NCBI GenBank assembly: GCA_029259635.1
Contig: JAJDEU010000047.1
Coordinates: forward strand, 17,371 to 81,370
DNA: 64,000 bases
Direction of reading: 5' to 3'
From: Planctomycetota bacterium
Lineage (GTDB): Bacteria; Planctomycetota; UBA1135; GCA-002686595
The notes beneath the pieces were generated by a model. That model was not told the DNA's origin. It saw only the letters and a list, made by a program, of their open reading frames with translations, and did no database searches. A program made the position numbers and the translations under genes. The first letter of the stretch is position 1. The number at the start of each line of letters is the position of its first letter. Shown here piece by piece: positions 56,230 to 63,803 of this stretch.

Positions 56230-56558
56230 ACGACGACGACTTCAACCCATACGAGGGCGTGATCGTCGCGAGGCCGATCACTCCGTTGCCAGACGATCGC
56301 CGAGGCGGCGTTCGGTTTGACCGAGACCGAGAGGCGATCGTCGTCCCGCTGACGTTCGCCAGGGCCAGGATCCACTGGCGCTGGGTCGATAACCCCGTCT
56401 CCTACGAAGACGGGTGGTGATACCCAAGCGTCGGTGCGGCGGTCGCTGCACTCGCCTCTTGGGACGGAGAAGGAGAACCAGAGGGGTGGCACCGCCACCC
56501 GACAACCGGCCGCCGTCGACCCGACTGCGACCCCGAGAAGGAATACGTGAGGCAATGA
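56226..56558 (+). pseudogene. Small conserved protein interrupted by an in-frame UGA
   Basis: From ATG 56226 the frame runs 64 codons to TGA at 56418-56420 and then continues open for 45 codons to TGA at 56556-56558. The downstream half reads ALASWDGEGEPEGWHRHPTTGRRRP..DPEKEYV, a C-terminal pattern common in small phage proteins, and the preceding half ends EDGW before the stop. The far stop overlaps the next ATG (ATGA), as intact genes here do. So either the first TGA is a recent nonsense change or sequencing error (from TGC or TGG), or it is read through. I class it as broken. Confidence 0.7.
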
Positions 56559-56788
56559 TCGAACCCGAAGAGAAGGACGTTGGCCGCGGAGTGATCTACC
56601 AAGCGAGCCACCCAGGCGCACCAAGAGAGGACGGCGTGATCACGAGCTTCAACGACCACACCGTCTTCGTCCGCTACTCCACGCAGCACCCGTCGGCCCC
56701 CGGGCAAGCGACGAGTCGCGAGGACCTGGTGTGGGCACGGAGGCCGCTCAAGCCGAGGATCGTCCCGCCCCAGGAGAAGATCGCGTGA
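56555..56788 (+). CDS. Small hypothetical protein
   Basis: 77 residues, ATG in the ATGA overlap with the interrupted gene. IEPEEKDVGRGVIYQASHPGAPREDGVITSFNDHTVFVRYS. The DVGRGVIYQ..EDGVITSFND pattern is a common phage small protein of unknown function. GTGA overlap at the end. Confidence 0.7.
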   Translation: MIEPEEKDVGRGVIYQASHPGAPREDGVITSFNDHTVFVRYSTQHPSAPGQATSREDLVWARRPLKPRIVPPQEKIA

Positions 56789-57252
56789 CGGACGAGAAAT
56801 TTGCGTTCAGCAACAAGACCATGCAGCGCCTGCACGTCCCGACGAAGGGCTGCGCGACCTGTCCCTACCGGAGGGACACGCCGCCGGGGATCTGGGCACC
56901 AGAGGAATACGAGAAGCTCAGGTCTTACGACTCCGAGCTCGACGAGTTGGAGGATCCCTCCGACGGACTGAAGGTCTTTCACTGCCACCAGGAGAACGTC
57001 ACCGGGGTCCCGACGGTGTGCCGCGGGTGGCTCTCGGTTCACCAGGAGTCGGTCGCGGTCCGTCTCGCGTGCGCGATCGGGGCTGTCACGCCAGGGGACG
57101 TTCCGCTCGAACGCGAAGGCGACTACTACTCGTCTGGTCACGAGGCAGCCGACGCTGGACTGGCCGGGGTCGACGACCCGTCGCATGAGGCTCGCCTCGC
57201 ACAGAACCAGCTGCTGCGCAAGGGAACCTTCGTCCTGCGAGACGACGCGTGA
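56785..57252 (+). CDS. DUF6283 family protein
   Basis: 155 residues with GTG start. CATCPYRRDTPPGIWAPEEYEKLRSYD...FHCHQENVTGVPTVCRGWLSVHQ is the DUF6283 signature (CxxCPYR, C..CHQ, C-x-GWL..H). Its Cys/His residues suggest metal binding. Function unknown. The N-terminus EKFAFSNK resembles KFTF. Overlap chain with neighbours. Confidence 0.75.
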   Translation: MTDEKFAFSNKTMQRLHVPTKGCATCPYRRDTPPGIWAPEEYEKLRSYDSELDELEDPSDGLKVFHCHQENVTGVPTVCRGWLSVHQESVAVRLACAIGAVTPGDVPLEREGDYYSSGHEAADAGLAGVDDPSHEARLAQNQLLRKGTFVLRDDA

Positions 57253-57605
57253 TCAGCGTCCGGCTCCGCGACGGAGGCAAGGCGTCGTGCGTCGTCTGCG
57301 GAGACCAGGACGGGACGCTGGTCGTCTGCCCTGGCTGCACAACGATCTACCACCCCGAGTGCGTGAAGGAGTGCCCGACGATCGGCTGCAGCCAGGTCGA
57401 ATCGCAGGCGACGCGCCGCAAGCCGTTCGTCCCGACCAAGGGTCTCCCGCATGGGACGGTCGCCCGCGATCGCCTCCGCTGGGCACAGCAGGAGAAGGAG
57501 GCAAAGCGACGCCGGCAGAAGCACGCCGCGATCTTCTGCATGGTCGCGTTCTTCCTGCTGGAGATCATGTTCGAGTTCCTCTCGGCCTGGTCCTGGTCTC
57601 AGTGA
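57249..57605 (+). CDS. RING/PHD-like zinc finger with membrane anchor
   Basis: 118 residues with GTG start. CVVCGDQDGTLVVCPGCTTIYHPECVKECPTIGC shows C-x2-C...C-x2-C-x4-H-x2-C-x3-C spacing, typical of prokaryotic RING/PHD treble-clef fingers. A basic linker follows and the C-terminal 20 residues are hydrophobic (AAIFCMVAFFLLEIMFEFL), a membrane span. Such proteins could recruit ubiquitin-like or membrane machinery; no partner is known here. Confidence 0.6.
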   Translation: MISVRLRDGGKASCVVCGDQDGTLVVCPGCTTIYHPECVKECPTIGCSQVESQATRRKPFVPTKGLPHGTVARDRLRWAQQEKEAKRRRQKHAAIFCMVAFFLLEIMFEFLSAWSWSQ

Positions 57606-58075
57606 CAGCAGAGGCATGGCCGCCAGAGGACTGGAGGGAGCAAGAGGACGAGCGCCGCGCCGAAGACAGGAGGCGTCGTCGGACCCTGAAGCGCGGGCCC
57701 GCTGGGACGAACACCTGGCCAGGGAAAGCCGGCGGCTGGAGCGACACGATCCACTGCTTCAGCGAGAGGATCGGCCAGTGCCCATGGGCGGTCGGGCCAC
57801 GACTCGCGACGGTCCCGCTTCGCGGTGGCGGATCCGGGAGCGCCCGAAGGGACTACAGGCCGAAGGGCGTCTGGTCCGCCGCGCCAATGACGGTCGACGT
57901 TCGTATGCGCTGCGTGTGCTGTGCGCTAAGAACGGATCGCGTTGTTAGCGTCCGCGCCCACCTTTTCTTGGGCGGCTGGAACCTCGGGCCAGGCTGGCTA
58001 GACCTCTGCTTCGAGTGCCGCCGCCGCGTCCCCGATCTTAAGCACGTCGACCTGAGGCAGATTCAAAACGTCTGA
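57602..58075 (+). CDS. Hypothetical basic protein
   Basis: 157 residues with GTG start in a GTGA overlap. A charged N-terminus (EAWPPEDWREQEDERRAEDRRRRRTLKRGPAG), then a segment with MRCVCCALRTDRVVSVRAHLFLGGWNLGPGWLDLCFECRRRVPD that has Cys pairs for one zinc site. Function unknown. Confidence 0.55.
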   Translation: MTAEAWPPEDWREQEDERRAEDRRRRRTLKRGPAGTNTWPGKAGGWSDTIHCFSERIGQCPWAVGPRLATVPLRGGGSGSARRDYRPKGVWSAAPMTVDVRMRCVCCALRTDRVVSVRAHLFLGGWNLGPGWLDLCFECRRRVPDLKHVDLRQIQNV

Positions 58076-58162
58076 CGTCTGTCTGACAAACGTCCGACGC
58101 GGATCGTGTCGGACCCGTTCGATACGTTCGTTTTCCACCGTTGCTACCATTTAGACTACACT
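58070..58162 (+). promoter_or_regulatory. GTCYGAC repeats and promoter before the Sak4-like gene
   Basis: GTCTGAC (58070 and 58081), GTCCGAC (58092) and the inverted GTCGGAC (58108) lie within 45 bases. They are followed by TAGACT (58152-58157) overlapping TACACT (58157-58162). AGAGGAGA and the ATG at 58179 follow. This looks like an operator cluster controlling the recombination gene. Confidence 0.55.
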
Positions 58163-58178
58163 GCCAGAGGAGACCAGA

Positions 58179-59351
58179 ATGGATTTCAAGCTCAGACCTG
58201 CGAGGCGTGGAGAGATCTACGCTCGCGCACTCTTCTTCGGCGAGTCCGGCCAGGGGAAGACCTACTCGGCCCTTGCGGTCGCGCACCACCTCGCCGACCT
58301 CTACGGGTGGGACCCGTCCGTGATCGCCGTCGGAGACACCGAGACCGTCGAGAGCGCCGACCGTGAGGACGAGGGGACCGGGTCCGCGGAGAAATACGCA
58401 GGCCGCCCGTGCAACTGCAACCGCTGCCACCGGCAGGGACTCATGATCGACGGGTTCCAGACCATGATTCTCGAAGACGGCCACCGAGGCCCGGAGGCGA
58501 TCTGCAGGTTCTTGGAGGTGTGTAAGCACGCCGGGATCAAGATCGTGGTCCTCGACGGGATCACCGACGAGTGGCGCGCTCTGCTTCAGATCGTCGACAA
58601 GGTCAACGCGCAGACGCGCGGAAAGGGCGACGGGTGGAGCACTGCTCGCCCGCTGCACAACCAGTTCGTCCGGGCGATCTTGGAATACCCAGGGCACGTG
58701 ATCGCGACCTGCAGGGCGAAGAAGGAGTCCCGCCACAAGAAAGCCGAGGAGGGGCTCGGCGACGTGATCCCAGACCAGGACGGCAACGTCGTCTACGAGT
58801 ATGACGTCGCGGTCTTCTTCAAGCGCGGGACCGGCTACGTCGTGAAGACGCGCGACGATCGCCTGGAGAACGTGAGTAGCCGACACCCAGGAGCCGACCT
58901 TGCCGAAGGCCTCAAGCGGTGGTGCGACGACCCGCGCGCCAAGACCGACTCGGCGGCTGGTGGGCAGCAGGCCAAGCAGGCCAAGCAGGCTGCGCGGGTT
59001 CCCCCTGTCGCTCCGAACACGCGGACGGACACCCACGCGAACGTCGGTGGGCTGGGCGAGGTGCTCCGGACCTGCGAGGTGAGGATCGAGACGCTTCGCG
59101 ACCTCGGGTTGGACGAACTGGTCCGCAAGTCCGTCGACTACCTCGAAAACAACCGGGCGACCGGTCGGGGGATCCCGCAACTGATCGCGAACCAGGACGC
59201 GGCGATCGCGAAGGAGCTTCGCCGAGTCGCCGAGGAGGAGGCGGCTGCCGAGGCGGCTGCGATCCGCGAAGAGGGACAGGGTCCAGACGAGACGCATGGC
59301 GAGCACGAAGAGCAGACGGCTGCGGCGGGATACAACGACCTGCCGTTCTGA
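58179..59351 (+). CDS. RecA/Sak4-like ATPase
   Basis: 390 residues. Walker A FGESGQGKTYSA (20-31); hydrophobic strand VVLDGITDEW as Walker B; a Cys cluster CNCNRCHRQG between them, rather like AAA_24/Sak4-type phage ATPases that promote single-strand annealing. The C-terminus ends GYNDLPF, close to the SSB tail (DDDIPF), suggesting it competes with or mimics SSB. The middle has an Ala/Gln-rich linker (QQAKQAKQAARVPP). Controlled by its own repeats and promoter. Confidence 0.7.
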   Translation: MDFKLRPARRGEIYARALFFGESGQGKTYSALAVAHHLADLYGWDPSVIAVGDTETVESADREDEGTGSAEKYAGRPCNCNRCHRQGLMIDGFQTMILEDGHRGPEAICRFLEVCKHAGIKIVVLDGITDEWRALLQIVDKVNAQTRGKGDGWSTARPLHNQFVRAILEYPGHVIATCRAKKESRHKKAEEGLGDVIPDQDGNVVYEYDVAVFFKRGTGYVVKTRDDRLENVSSRHPGADLAEGLKRWCDDPRAKTDSAAGGQQAKQAKQAARVPPVAPNTRTDTHANVGGLGEVLRTCEVRIETLRDLGLDELVRKSVDYLENNRATGRGIPQLIANQDAAIAKELRRVAEEEAAAEAAAIREEGQGPDETHGEHEEQTAAAGYNDLPF

Positions 59352-59409
59352 CCTGAACAGCCGGCCTTGGTCGCGTGGCCAGGGCCGGCCCCACTCGAAA
59401 GGAGATCCC

Positions 59410-59733
59410 ATGCCGAAGACGGAGGAGCCGCCTGTGGCGAAGAAGAAGAAGGCCAAGAAGAAGGCCACCAAGAAGAAGAAGAGGGCGGCACGGCGCAAGC
59501 CGCCGAGGGCCGTGAAGAAGAAGCTCCCGGTCGACTTGGAGGAGTCGTTCATTTCCCGCGTGAAGGACGCGGTGGTGTTTCTCCAGCGCGGAGACGACGA
59601 GCCCAACACGAGTATCCGCTCGTTCGTGCAGGACGCTCTGGAGGACAAGCTCCAGTCGATCACCAAGAAGCACGGCGAGATTCCGAAGAGGAAGAAGATC
59701 CGACCCCGCCAGGGTCGGCCCATGAAGAACTAG
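59410..59733 (+). CDS. Basic ribbon-helix-helix-like protein
   Basis: 107 residues behind AAAGGAGA. The N-terminal half is a Lys-rich histone-H1-like tail (VAKKKKAKKKATKKKKRAARRKPPRAVKKK). The second half LPVDLEESFISRVKDAVVFLQRGDDEPNTSIRSFVQDALEDKLQSITKKHG is a ribbon-helix-helix pattern (strand then two helices). Likely binds DNA; could be a repressor or segregation-like factor. Confidence 0.65.
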   Translation: MPKTEEPPVAKKKKAKKKATKKKKRAARRKPPRAVKKKLPVDLEESFISRVKDAVVFLQRGDDEPNTSIRSFVQDALEDKLQSITKKHGEIPKRKKIRPRQGRPMKN

Positions 59734-59741
59734 GAGAGGCC

Positions 59742-61427
59742 ATGAACCGCGCGCCCACGCACACCAACATTCGCCAGCTGCTGCTGGCCGCCCTGAAGAA
59801 CGAGAGCCCAAGAGGTGAGCTCGACGCTTGGACGTCGACACTCGACGGTGGGGCCCCGCTCTACCTAGCGGCGACGAACTACTGCGCCCACCGGCGTCAC
59901 GAGCTGTCGGCCAGGCTTTCCGGGTTCGACAAGAGCGGGGAGTCCGTCGTTGCCACCGTCGCGATCCTCAAGAAGCGCGCCGCGGACCAGGGGCTCATTC
60001 GGTCCGACCCGGAGATCTACCAGGTCCCAGAGACCAGCGCGATCGTCTACCTCTGGAGAACCTCCGAGGGATCGAAGCCCTTCGTCGTCGAGCGTGCCCC
60101 GTCGGTCCCACCGGACCCGGTCCCCGGAATGGAGCACGTCCCCGTCGAGTCCTACCCTCCGAACCTCTGGTATCAGCCAGACCACTGGAGGCAGGTGAGG
60201 GTCACCCCGGTCGACGAGCACGGTGGCATGTTTCACCTGGACCTGGCCGGCGGCTACAAGACGTGGGAGGTCCCGAGTCGGACCTTCGTGGACGAGGTTC
60301 CCTCGCTCACCTTCGACGAGAAGCTCGCGACCCCGTGCTTCGTCTGCGACGCAGAGTCTGTTATCGAGTGCGGCCACAAGACAATGGCAGAGGAGCTTGG
60401 AGGGAGCCTTCCAGAGCCAGAGGGCCCGTGCGCCGAGTGCAAGAAGCCTCTCTGCCGCGAGAAGGGAGGCGCTGTTTGTCGATCCCCAGGGTGCCCGGAG
60501 AACCCCGGCGCGGCCAAGGAGACCTTCGTCCCGAGCCCCTGTCCGATCTGCAAGCGCCGCATGTGCGACCACACGCCCGCGGAGCGAGGCCAGACCTTGA
60601 AGGAGGTCATGGAGGGCTTCTGGTGCTCGGTCTGTGAGGGCGCGGACCCGGAGAGCAGCGACGTTCCGAACGGCGGCCACCACCCGCGGTGCGAACTCGG
60701 GCCGGAAGCGCTCGCGAAAGACATGGACCAGGAGAAGGGCGACCCTCAGTCCGAGGCTACCCCGCCCCCGGCTCAGTCCGAGCCGGGGGATCCTGGTCCG
60801 CCACTCATGTGGTGGTGCGATCGCTGCCTCGGCTGGGTCACCGACTCGACGCACAGCCATGCGAGCGGCTACGGCGTCAGCGGCGCTGGCGTGACCGCAG
60901 AGGAGGCCGCCGAGATCGACGCCGAGCGTGCCGCAGAGAGCATGCCGGACCCCATGCGGGACCCGTCTGCCTACGAGGACATGATCGCCAGGGACACCGA
61001 GGGCTGCGCATGCGGACACGCTCGCGCAAGCCACTCGCGACCCGACGACGAGTGCTCGCTCTGCGCATGCGTCCAGTTCCGGGCCGGCCCCGTCGTCGAA
61101 CTTGAGTCCAAGCAGGACCGCGCGAACTACGAGGAGAAGAAGCGCCGCGACTACGTCCTCTCGCTCGACATGACGAAGGTCACCAAACAGCGAAGCGCGA
61201 AGGAATACGCCCAATGCAAGCTCTGCCGCAAAATGATCGGTGGGAACGTGAAGAACGCGAGCGGCAAGATCACGACACCGGGGGACGAGTGGGTCGGGCC
61301 TCCAGCGAAGACGGACAAGCACGGGAAGAAGAAGACCCCGAGCATGCGCCACCGGTCACACCTGGCTTGCGCGGACGAGGCCCTGCTGAAGCTCAAGGAG
61401 TCGGCGAGTGCCTCCACCCAATCGTAG
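59742..61427 (+). CDS. Large multi-zinc-finger protein
   Basis: 561 residues behind AGGAGAGG. An N-terminal helical domain (1-110: LLLAALKNESPRGEL..ILKKRAADQGLIRSDPEIYQVPETSAIVYLWR) is followed by at least six Cys clusters (CFVCDAE, CAECKKPLC, CRSPGC, CPICKRRMC, CSVCEG, CDRCLGW, CACGH, CSLCAC, CKLCRKM). The C-terminal part has KLCRKMIGGNVKNASGKITTPGDEWVGPP. Function unknown; the number of ribbons is unusual. Confidence 0.65.
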   Translation: MNRAPTHTNIRQLLLAALKNESPRGELDAWTSTLDGGAPLYLAATNYCAHRRHELSARLSGFDKSGESVVATVAILKKRAADQGLIRSDPEIYQVPETSAIVYLWRTSEGSKPFVVERAPSVPPDPVPGMEHVPVESYPPNLWYQPDHWRQVRVTPVDEHGGMFHLDLAGGYKTWEVPSRTFVDEVPSLTFDEKLATPCFVCDAESVIECGHKTMAEELGGSLPEPEGPCAECKKPLCREKGGAVCRSPGCPENPGAAKETFVPSPCPICKRRMCDHTPAERGQTLKEVMEGFWCSVCEGADPESSDVPNGGHHPRCELGPEALAKDMDQEKGDPQSEATPPPAQSEPGDPGPPLMWWCDRCLGWVTDSTHSHASGYGVSGAGVTAEEAAEIDAERAAESMPDPMRDPSAYEDMIARDTEGCACGHARASHSRPDDECSLCACVQFRAGPVVELESKQDRANYEEKKRRDYVLSLDMTKVTKQRSAKEYAQCKLCRKMIGGNVKNASGKITTPGDEWVGPPAKTDKHGKKKTPSMRHRSHLACADEALLKLKESASASTQS

Positions 61428-61606
61428 TCGACCTGAACCAGGCCAAGCCGTTCTACGACCCGATCTGGTGGCGCGAGTGCGCTCTGTGCGGGTTGGGATA
61501 CCGCCGAGGCGAGCGCGTCCTCTCCCCACTCCGAGAGTCGATTCGTGCCCGACACCGTCTCCCAACCTCTCCATGGACGGCTGCGGAGCGCGCGGACGAC
61601 TGCTGA
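61367..61606 (+). CDS. Small zinc-site protein, start uncertain
   Basis: GTG/ATG starts are absent in the frame near the 3' end of the previous gene; TTG at 61367 is the first candidate. PIVVDLNQAKPFYDPIWWRECALCGLGYRRGERVLSPLRE is a plausible small protein with one CALC pair. The end overlaps the next gene by about 34 bases. Confidence 0.45.
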   Translation: MRGRGPAEAQGVGECLHPIVVDLNQAKPFYDPIWWRECALCGLGYRRGERVLSPLRESIRARHRLPTSPWTAAERADDC

Positions 61607-61950
61607 GTGCCGCCTTCACCGTCATACGGTGGTGCGAGCGTGGCTTCGGTCACCGAGGCCCATGGGAGGAGTTCCGCAAGTTGACCGAGGAGGACGAGAG
61701 GAGGCTGGAGGACGCGAAGCAGTTCCAGCGCGAGCAGCTCGTGCGCGCGGCCCGGATCACGGGCGTCGATTGGGCCGCGTCGAACATGAAGCTCGGGATC
61801 GACCTTCGGATTGAGTGGGCCGGGGCAGCGACTCACGAGCGCTGCGAGTGGTGCGGGTTCGAGCGCGTCCTTCGGGTCACGCTGAAGTGCTTCGACTACT
61901 ACGACGAGCCTGCCAAGAGTGTGCTCGGGATCCTGGGGGCGACCTGGTGA
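61573..61950 (+). CDS. Small hypothetical protein
   Basis: 125 residues from the ATG at 61573. GFGHRGPWEEFRKLTEEDERRLEDAKQFQREQLVRAARITGVDWAASNM then RCEWCGFERVLRVTLKCFDYYDEPAKSV, one Cys pair plus helical parts. The FGHRGPW phrase resembles the HRGPWE start of the gene at 62588, suggesting relatedness. GTGA overlap with the next gene. Confidence 0.55.
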   Translation: MDGCGARGRLLSAAFTVIRWCERGFGHRGPWEEFRKLTEEDERRLEDAKQFQREQLVRAARITGVDWAASNMKLGIDLRIEWAGAATHERCEWCGFERVLRVTLKCFDYYDEPAKSVLGILGATW

Positions 61951-62591
61951 GTGGCTTCGACCCCAGCCGGTGTGCACACAAGATCTTCTCCAATCGCGTG
62001 GTCGGCATGGGCCGGGTCGCGGCATTCTGCACAGCGTGCGGACTTGAACTCGGGACGCGATCAACCTGGGAGGACCAAGACACGGCGACCCAGGCCTTCA
62101 ACAGAGATAGAGACCGTCGTCGCGAGTCGGCCCTGGTCGCCAGGGCCGAGCAGAAGGAGAACATGAGCAACAGATCACCCGGCCGACGATTCACATGCAC
62201 AAAGGGATCGTCCAACAAGTTCTGGCAGGTCTGGCGCGAGGGAAGGGACCACGTCGTCTTGTTTGGTGCGATCGGGAGCACAGGTCAGACTCGAAGAAAG
62301 AAGCACATGTCGGTCGCCGCAGCGAACAGGTGCATTGCCCTGAAGATCCGCGAGAAGACGAACAAGGGATACGTTGAGGACCGCGAGTCGGTCAGCGACC
62401 CGTTCTACGCTGGCTACGACGATCCCCGCCCGGAGCCGAAGAAGCGTCGCGACCAGAGCGCCGCTGCGAAGAAGGCATGGGAGACTCGCAGGAATCGAGA
62501 GGCCGCGGAGAAGAAGGCGGCTGAGGCGAAGAAGAACGCGGAGCCGAAGGGCTTCCTCCGTCCGAGACGAGTTCCGAAGGTGAACCCATGA
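61947..62591 (+). CDS. WGR-domain protein with zinc ribbon
   Basis: 214 residues with GTG start in overlap. The N-terminal 65 residues contain CAHKIFSN...CTACGLELG. From about 80, RRFTCTKGSSNKFWQVWREGRDHVVLFGAIGSTGQTRRKKHMSVAAANRCIALKIREKTNKGYVED is a WGR domain, known in proteins acting at DNA breaks and in poly(ADP-ribose) polymerases. A strong AAGGAGAAC site before ATG 62164 suggests a shorter WGR-only form. The C-terminus is basic and Ala/Lys-rich. Confidence 0.7.
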   Translation: MSGFDPSRCAHKIFSNRVVGMGRVAAFCTACGLELGTRSTWEDQDTATQAFNRDRDRRRESALVARAEQKENMSNRSPGRRFTCTKGSSNKFWQVWREGRDHVVLFGAIGSTGQTRRKKHMSVAAANRCIALKIREKTNKGYVEDRESVSDPFYAGYDDPRPEPKKRRDQSAAAKKAWETRRNREAAEKKAAEAKKNAEPKGFLRPRRVPKVNP

Positions 62592-63463
62592 GGCGAAAGA
62601 TCAAGAAGGTCGCTCCCGTCGAACGCAAGTCGCTCAAGCCGACCCGGAAGGTTGAAGGCCTGGAGGCCGAGCGCTGGTGTCCACCGTTCGATCACCGAGG
62701 GCCATGGGAGTCAAAGGGCGGCCTCGCGGCTCCGGACAACGCGTCCGCTGAGGCGACCGAGGTCCTGGGCGCGACCGCGACCATGGAGCTGTGCGGCTGG
62801 TGCGGAACCGAGCGGGAGATCTCTCCACTCGAAATGCGTCGGCGCATGCGCCCCAAGGACTTTGAGGCTTCAAGACTCGCTCGTGCTGGCGAGGAGAGCG
62901 CTGCGAAGAACAAGTTCTTCGGTGCAGGGTCGATCTTCGGTGCAGGGTCGATCGGCGCGAGCAAGCCGACGTTCTTCAGTCAGTTCGGTAGGCCCTCGGT
63001 CACCCCACCCAAGAAGCTCTTCCTACTGGAGACGTCCAACAGCAGCCGGCGGCACCTCGTCGGCCGCTACAGGACGTTCTGCGGCGAGCCGGTCAAGGAC
63101 GTCGCGTGGGACGATTGGGCTGGCCAAGGCGGCCGTGGCCGCCCTGCTTCGCGGTGTCCCACGTGTCACGCCGAGGCGGTCAGGATCTCCGACGAGCAGT
63201 TGGAGCTGGCGTTCGTGTTCATGCTCGCGGTCGGAAGGACCAGCGATCGCCGCCACCCATACGACCGGGTCAAGCGATACGACCTGGAGACAGGCCGCGT
63301 CCTTCTCGACGCAGAAGCGGTGGAGTGCGGTGAGTGCCATGGGAAGGGCTCGATCGAGCCGACCGCCATGGAGCTGATCGAGGCACAGAACGACGAGTTC
63401 CCGATCGCGACCATGAACCCCTGCCTCGCGTGTGAAAAGCGCGGCTGGAACCCGGTGGCATAA
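62588..63463 (+). CDS. Hypothetical zinc-site protein
   Basis: 291 residues, ATG in an ATGA overlap. CPPFDHRGPWESKGG, LCGWCGTEREI, CPTCHAEAVRI, ECGECHGKGS and CLACEKRGW provide ribbons; the middle KNKFFGAGSIFGAGSIGASKPTF contains a perfect DNA tandem repeat. The GECHGKGS pair resembles DnaJ-type zinc repeats. No family recognised. Confidence 0.55.
   Translation: MRRKIKKVAPVERKSLKPTRKVEGLEAERWCPPFDHRGPWESKGGLAAPDNASAEATEVLGATATMELCGWCGTEREISPLEMRRRMRPKDFEASRLARAGEESAAKNKFFGAGSIFGAGSIGASKPTFFSQFGRPSVTPPKKLFLLETSNSSRRHLVGRYRTFCGEPVKDVAWDDWAGQGGRGRPASRCPTCHAEAVRISDEQLELAFVFMLAVGRTSDRRHPYDRVKRYDLETGRVLLDAEAVECGECHGKGSIEPTAMELIEAQNDEFPIATMNPCLACEKRGWNPVA
62918..62953 (+). repeat. 18-base tandem duplication
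   Basis: TTCGGTGCAGGGTCGATC is present twice without spacer (62918-62935 and 62936-62953) within a coding region, adding six residues FGAGSI. It could be a recent slippage event. Confidence 0.75.
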
Positions 63464-63476
63464 GAAAGGCCCAAGT

Positions 63477-63803
63477 ATGCCGGACGAGAATCTCCCTCTA
63501 TTTGAGGACCGCCAAGTTCGCAAGCTCGCGCGTCGATCAGACCCTGTGACGAGCTTGGAGGCGGCGACCGACGTGCAGGCGAAGATTCCCGCGCTCCAGG
63601 CGCGAGCGATCGAGGCTGTCGAGAGGTGGCCAGGCCGGACAGCTCGTGAGCTCGCTGATCTACTTGGTGACCGATCCGAGAGGACGGTCGGAAGGAGGCT
63701 CAGCGAGTGCGCAACGAAGGGCCTGATCGAACGCGGGCCTGCGCGGCCATGCACCGCAACAGGGCGCGGTGCTACAACGTGGATTCCAAAGGAGAGATCG
63801 TGA
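63477..63803 (+). CDS. Winged-helix DNA-binding protein
   Basis: 108 residues. ARRSDPVTSLEAATDVQAKIPALQARAIEAVERWPGRTARELADLLGDRSERTVGRRLSECATKGLIERGPARP..TGRGATTW is a classic phage winged helix (helices, recognition helix with RSERTVGRRLSE, wing GLIERG). Probably a regulator. The previous gene ends 13 bases upstream; the stop overlaps the next GTG (GTGA). Confidence 0.75.
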   Translation: MPDENLPLFEDRQVRKLARRSDPVTSLEAATDVQAKIPALQARAIEAVERWPGRTARELADLLGDRSERTVGRRLSECATKGLIERGPARPCTATGRGATTWIPKERS

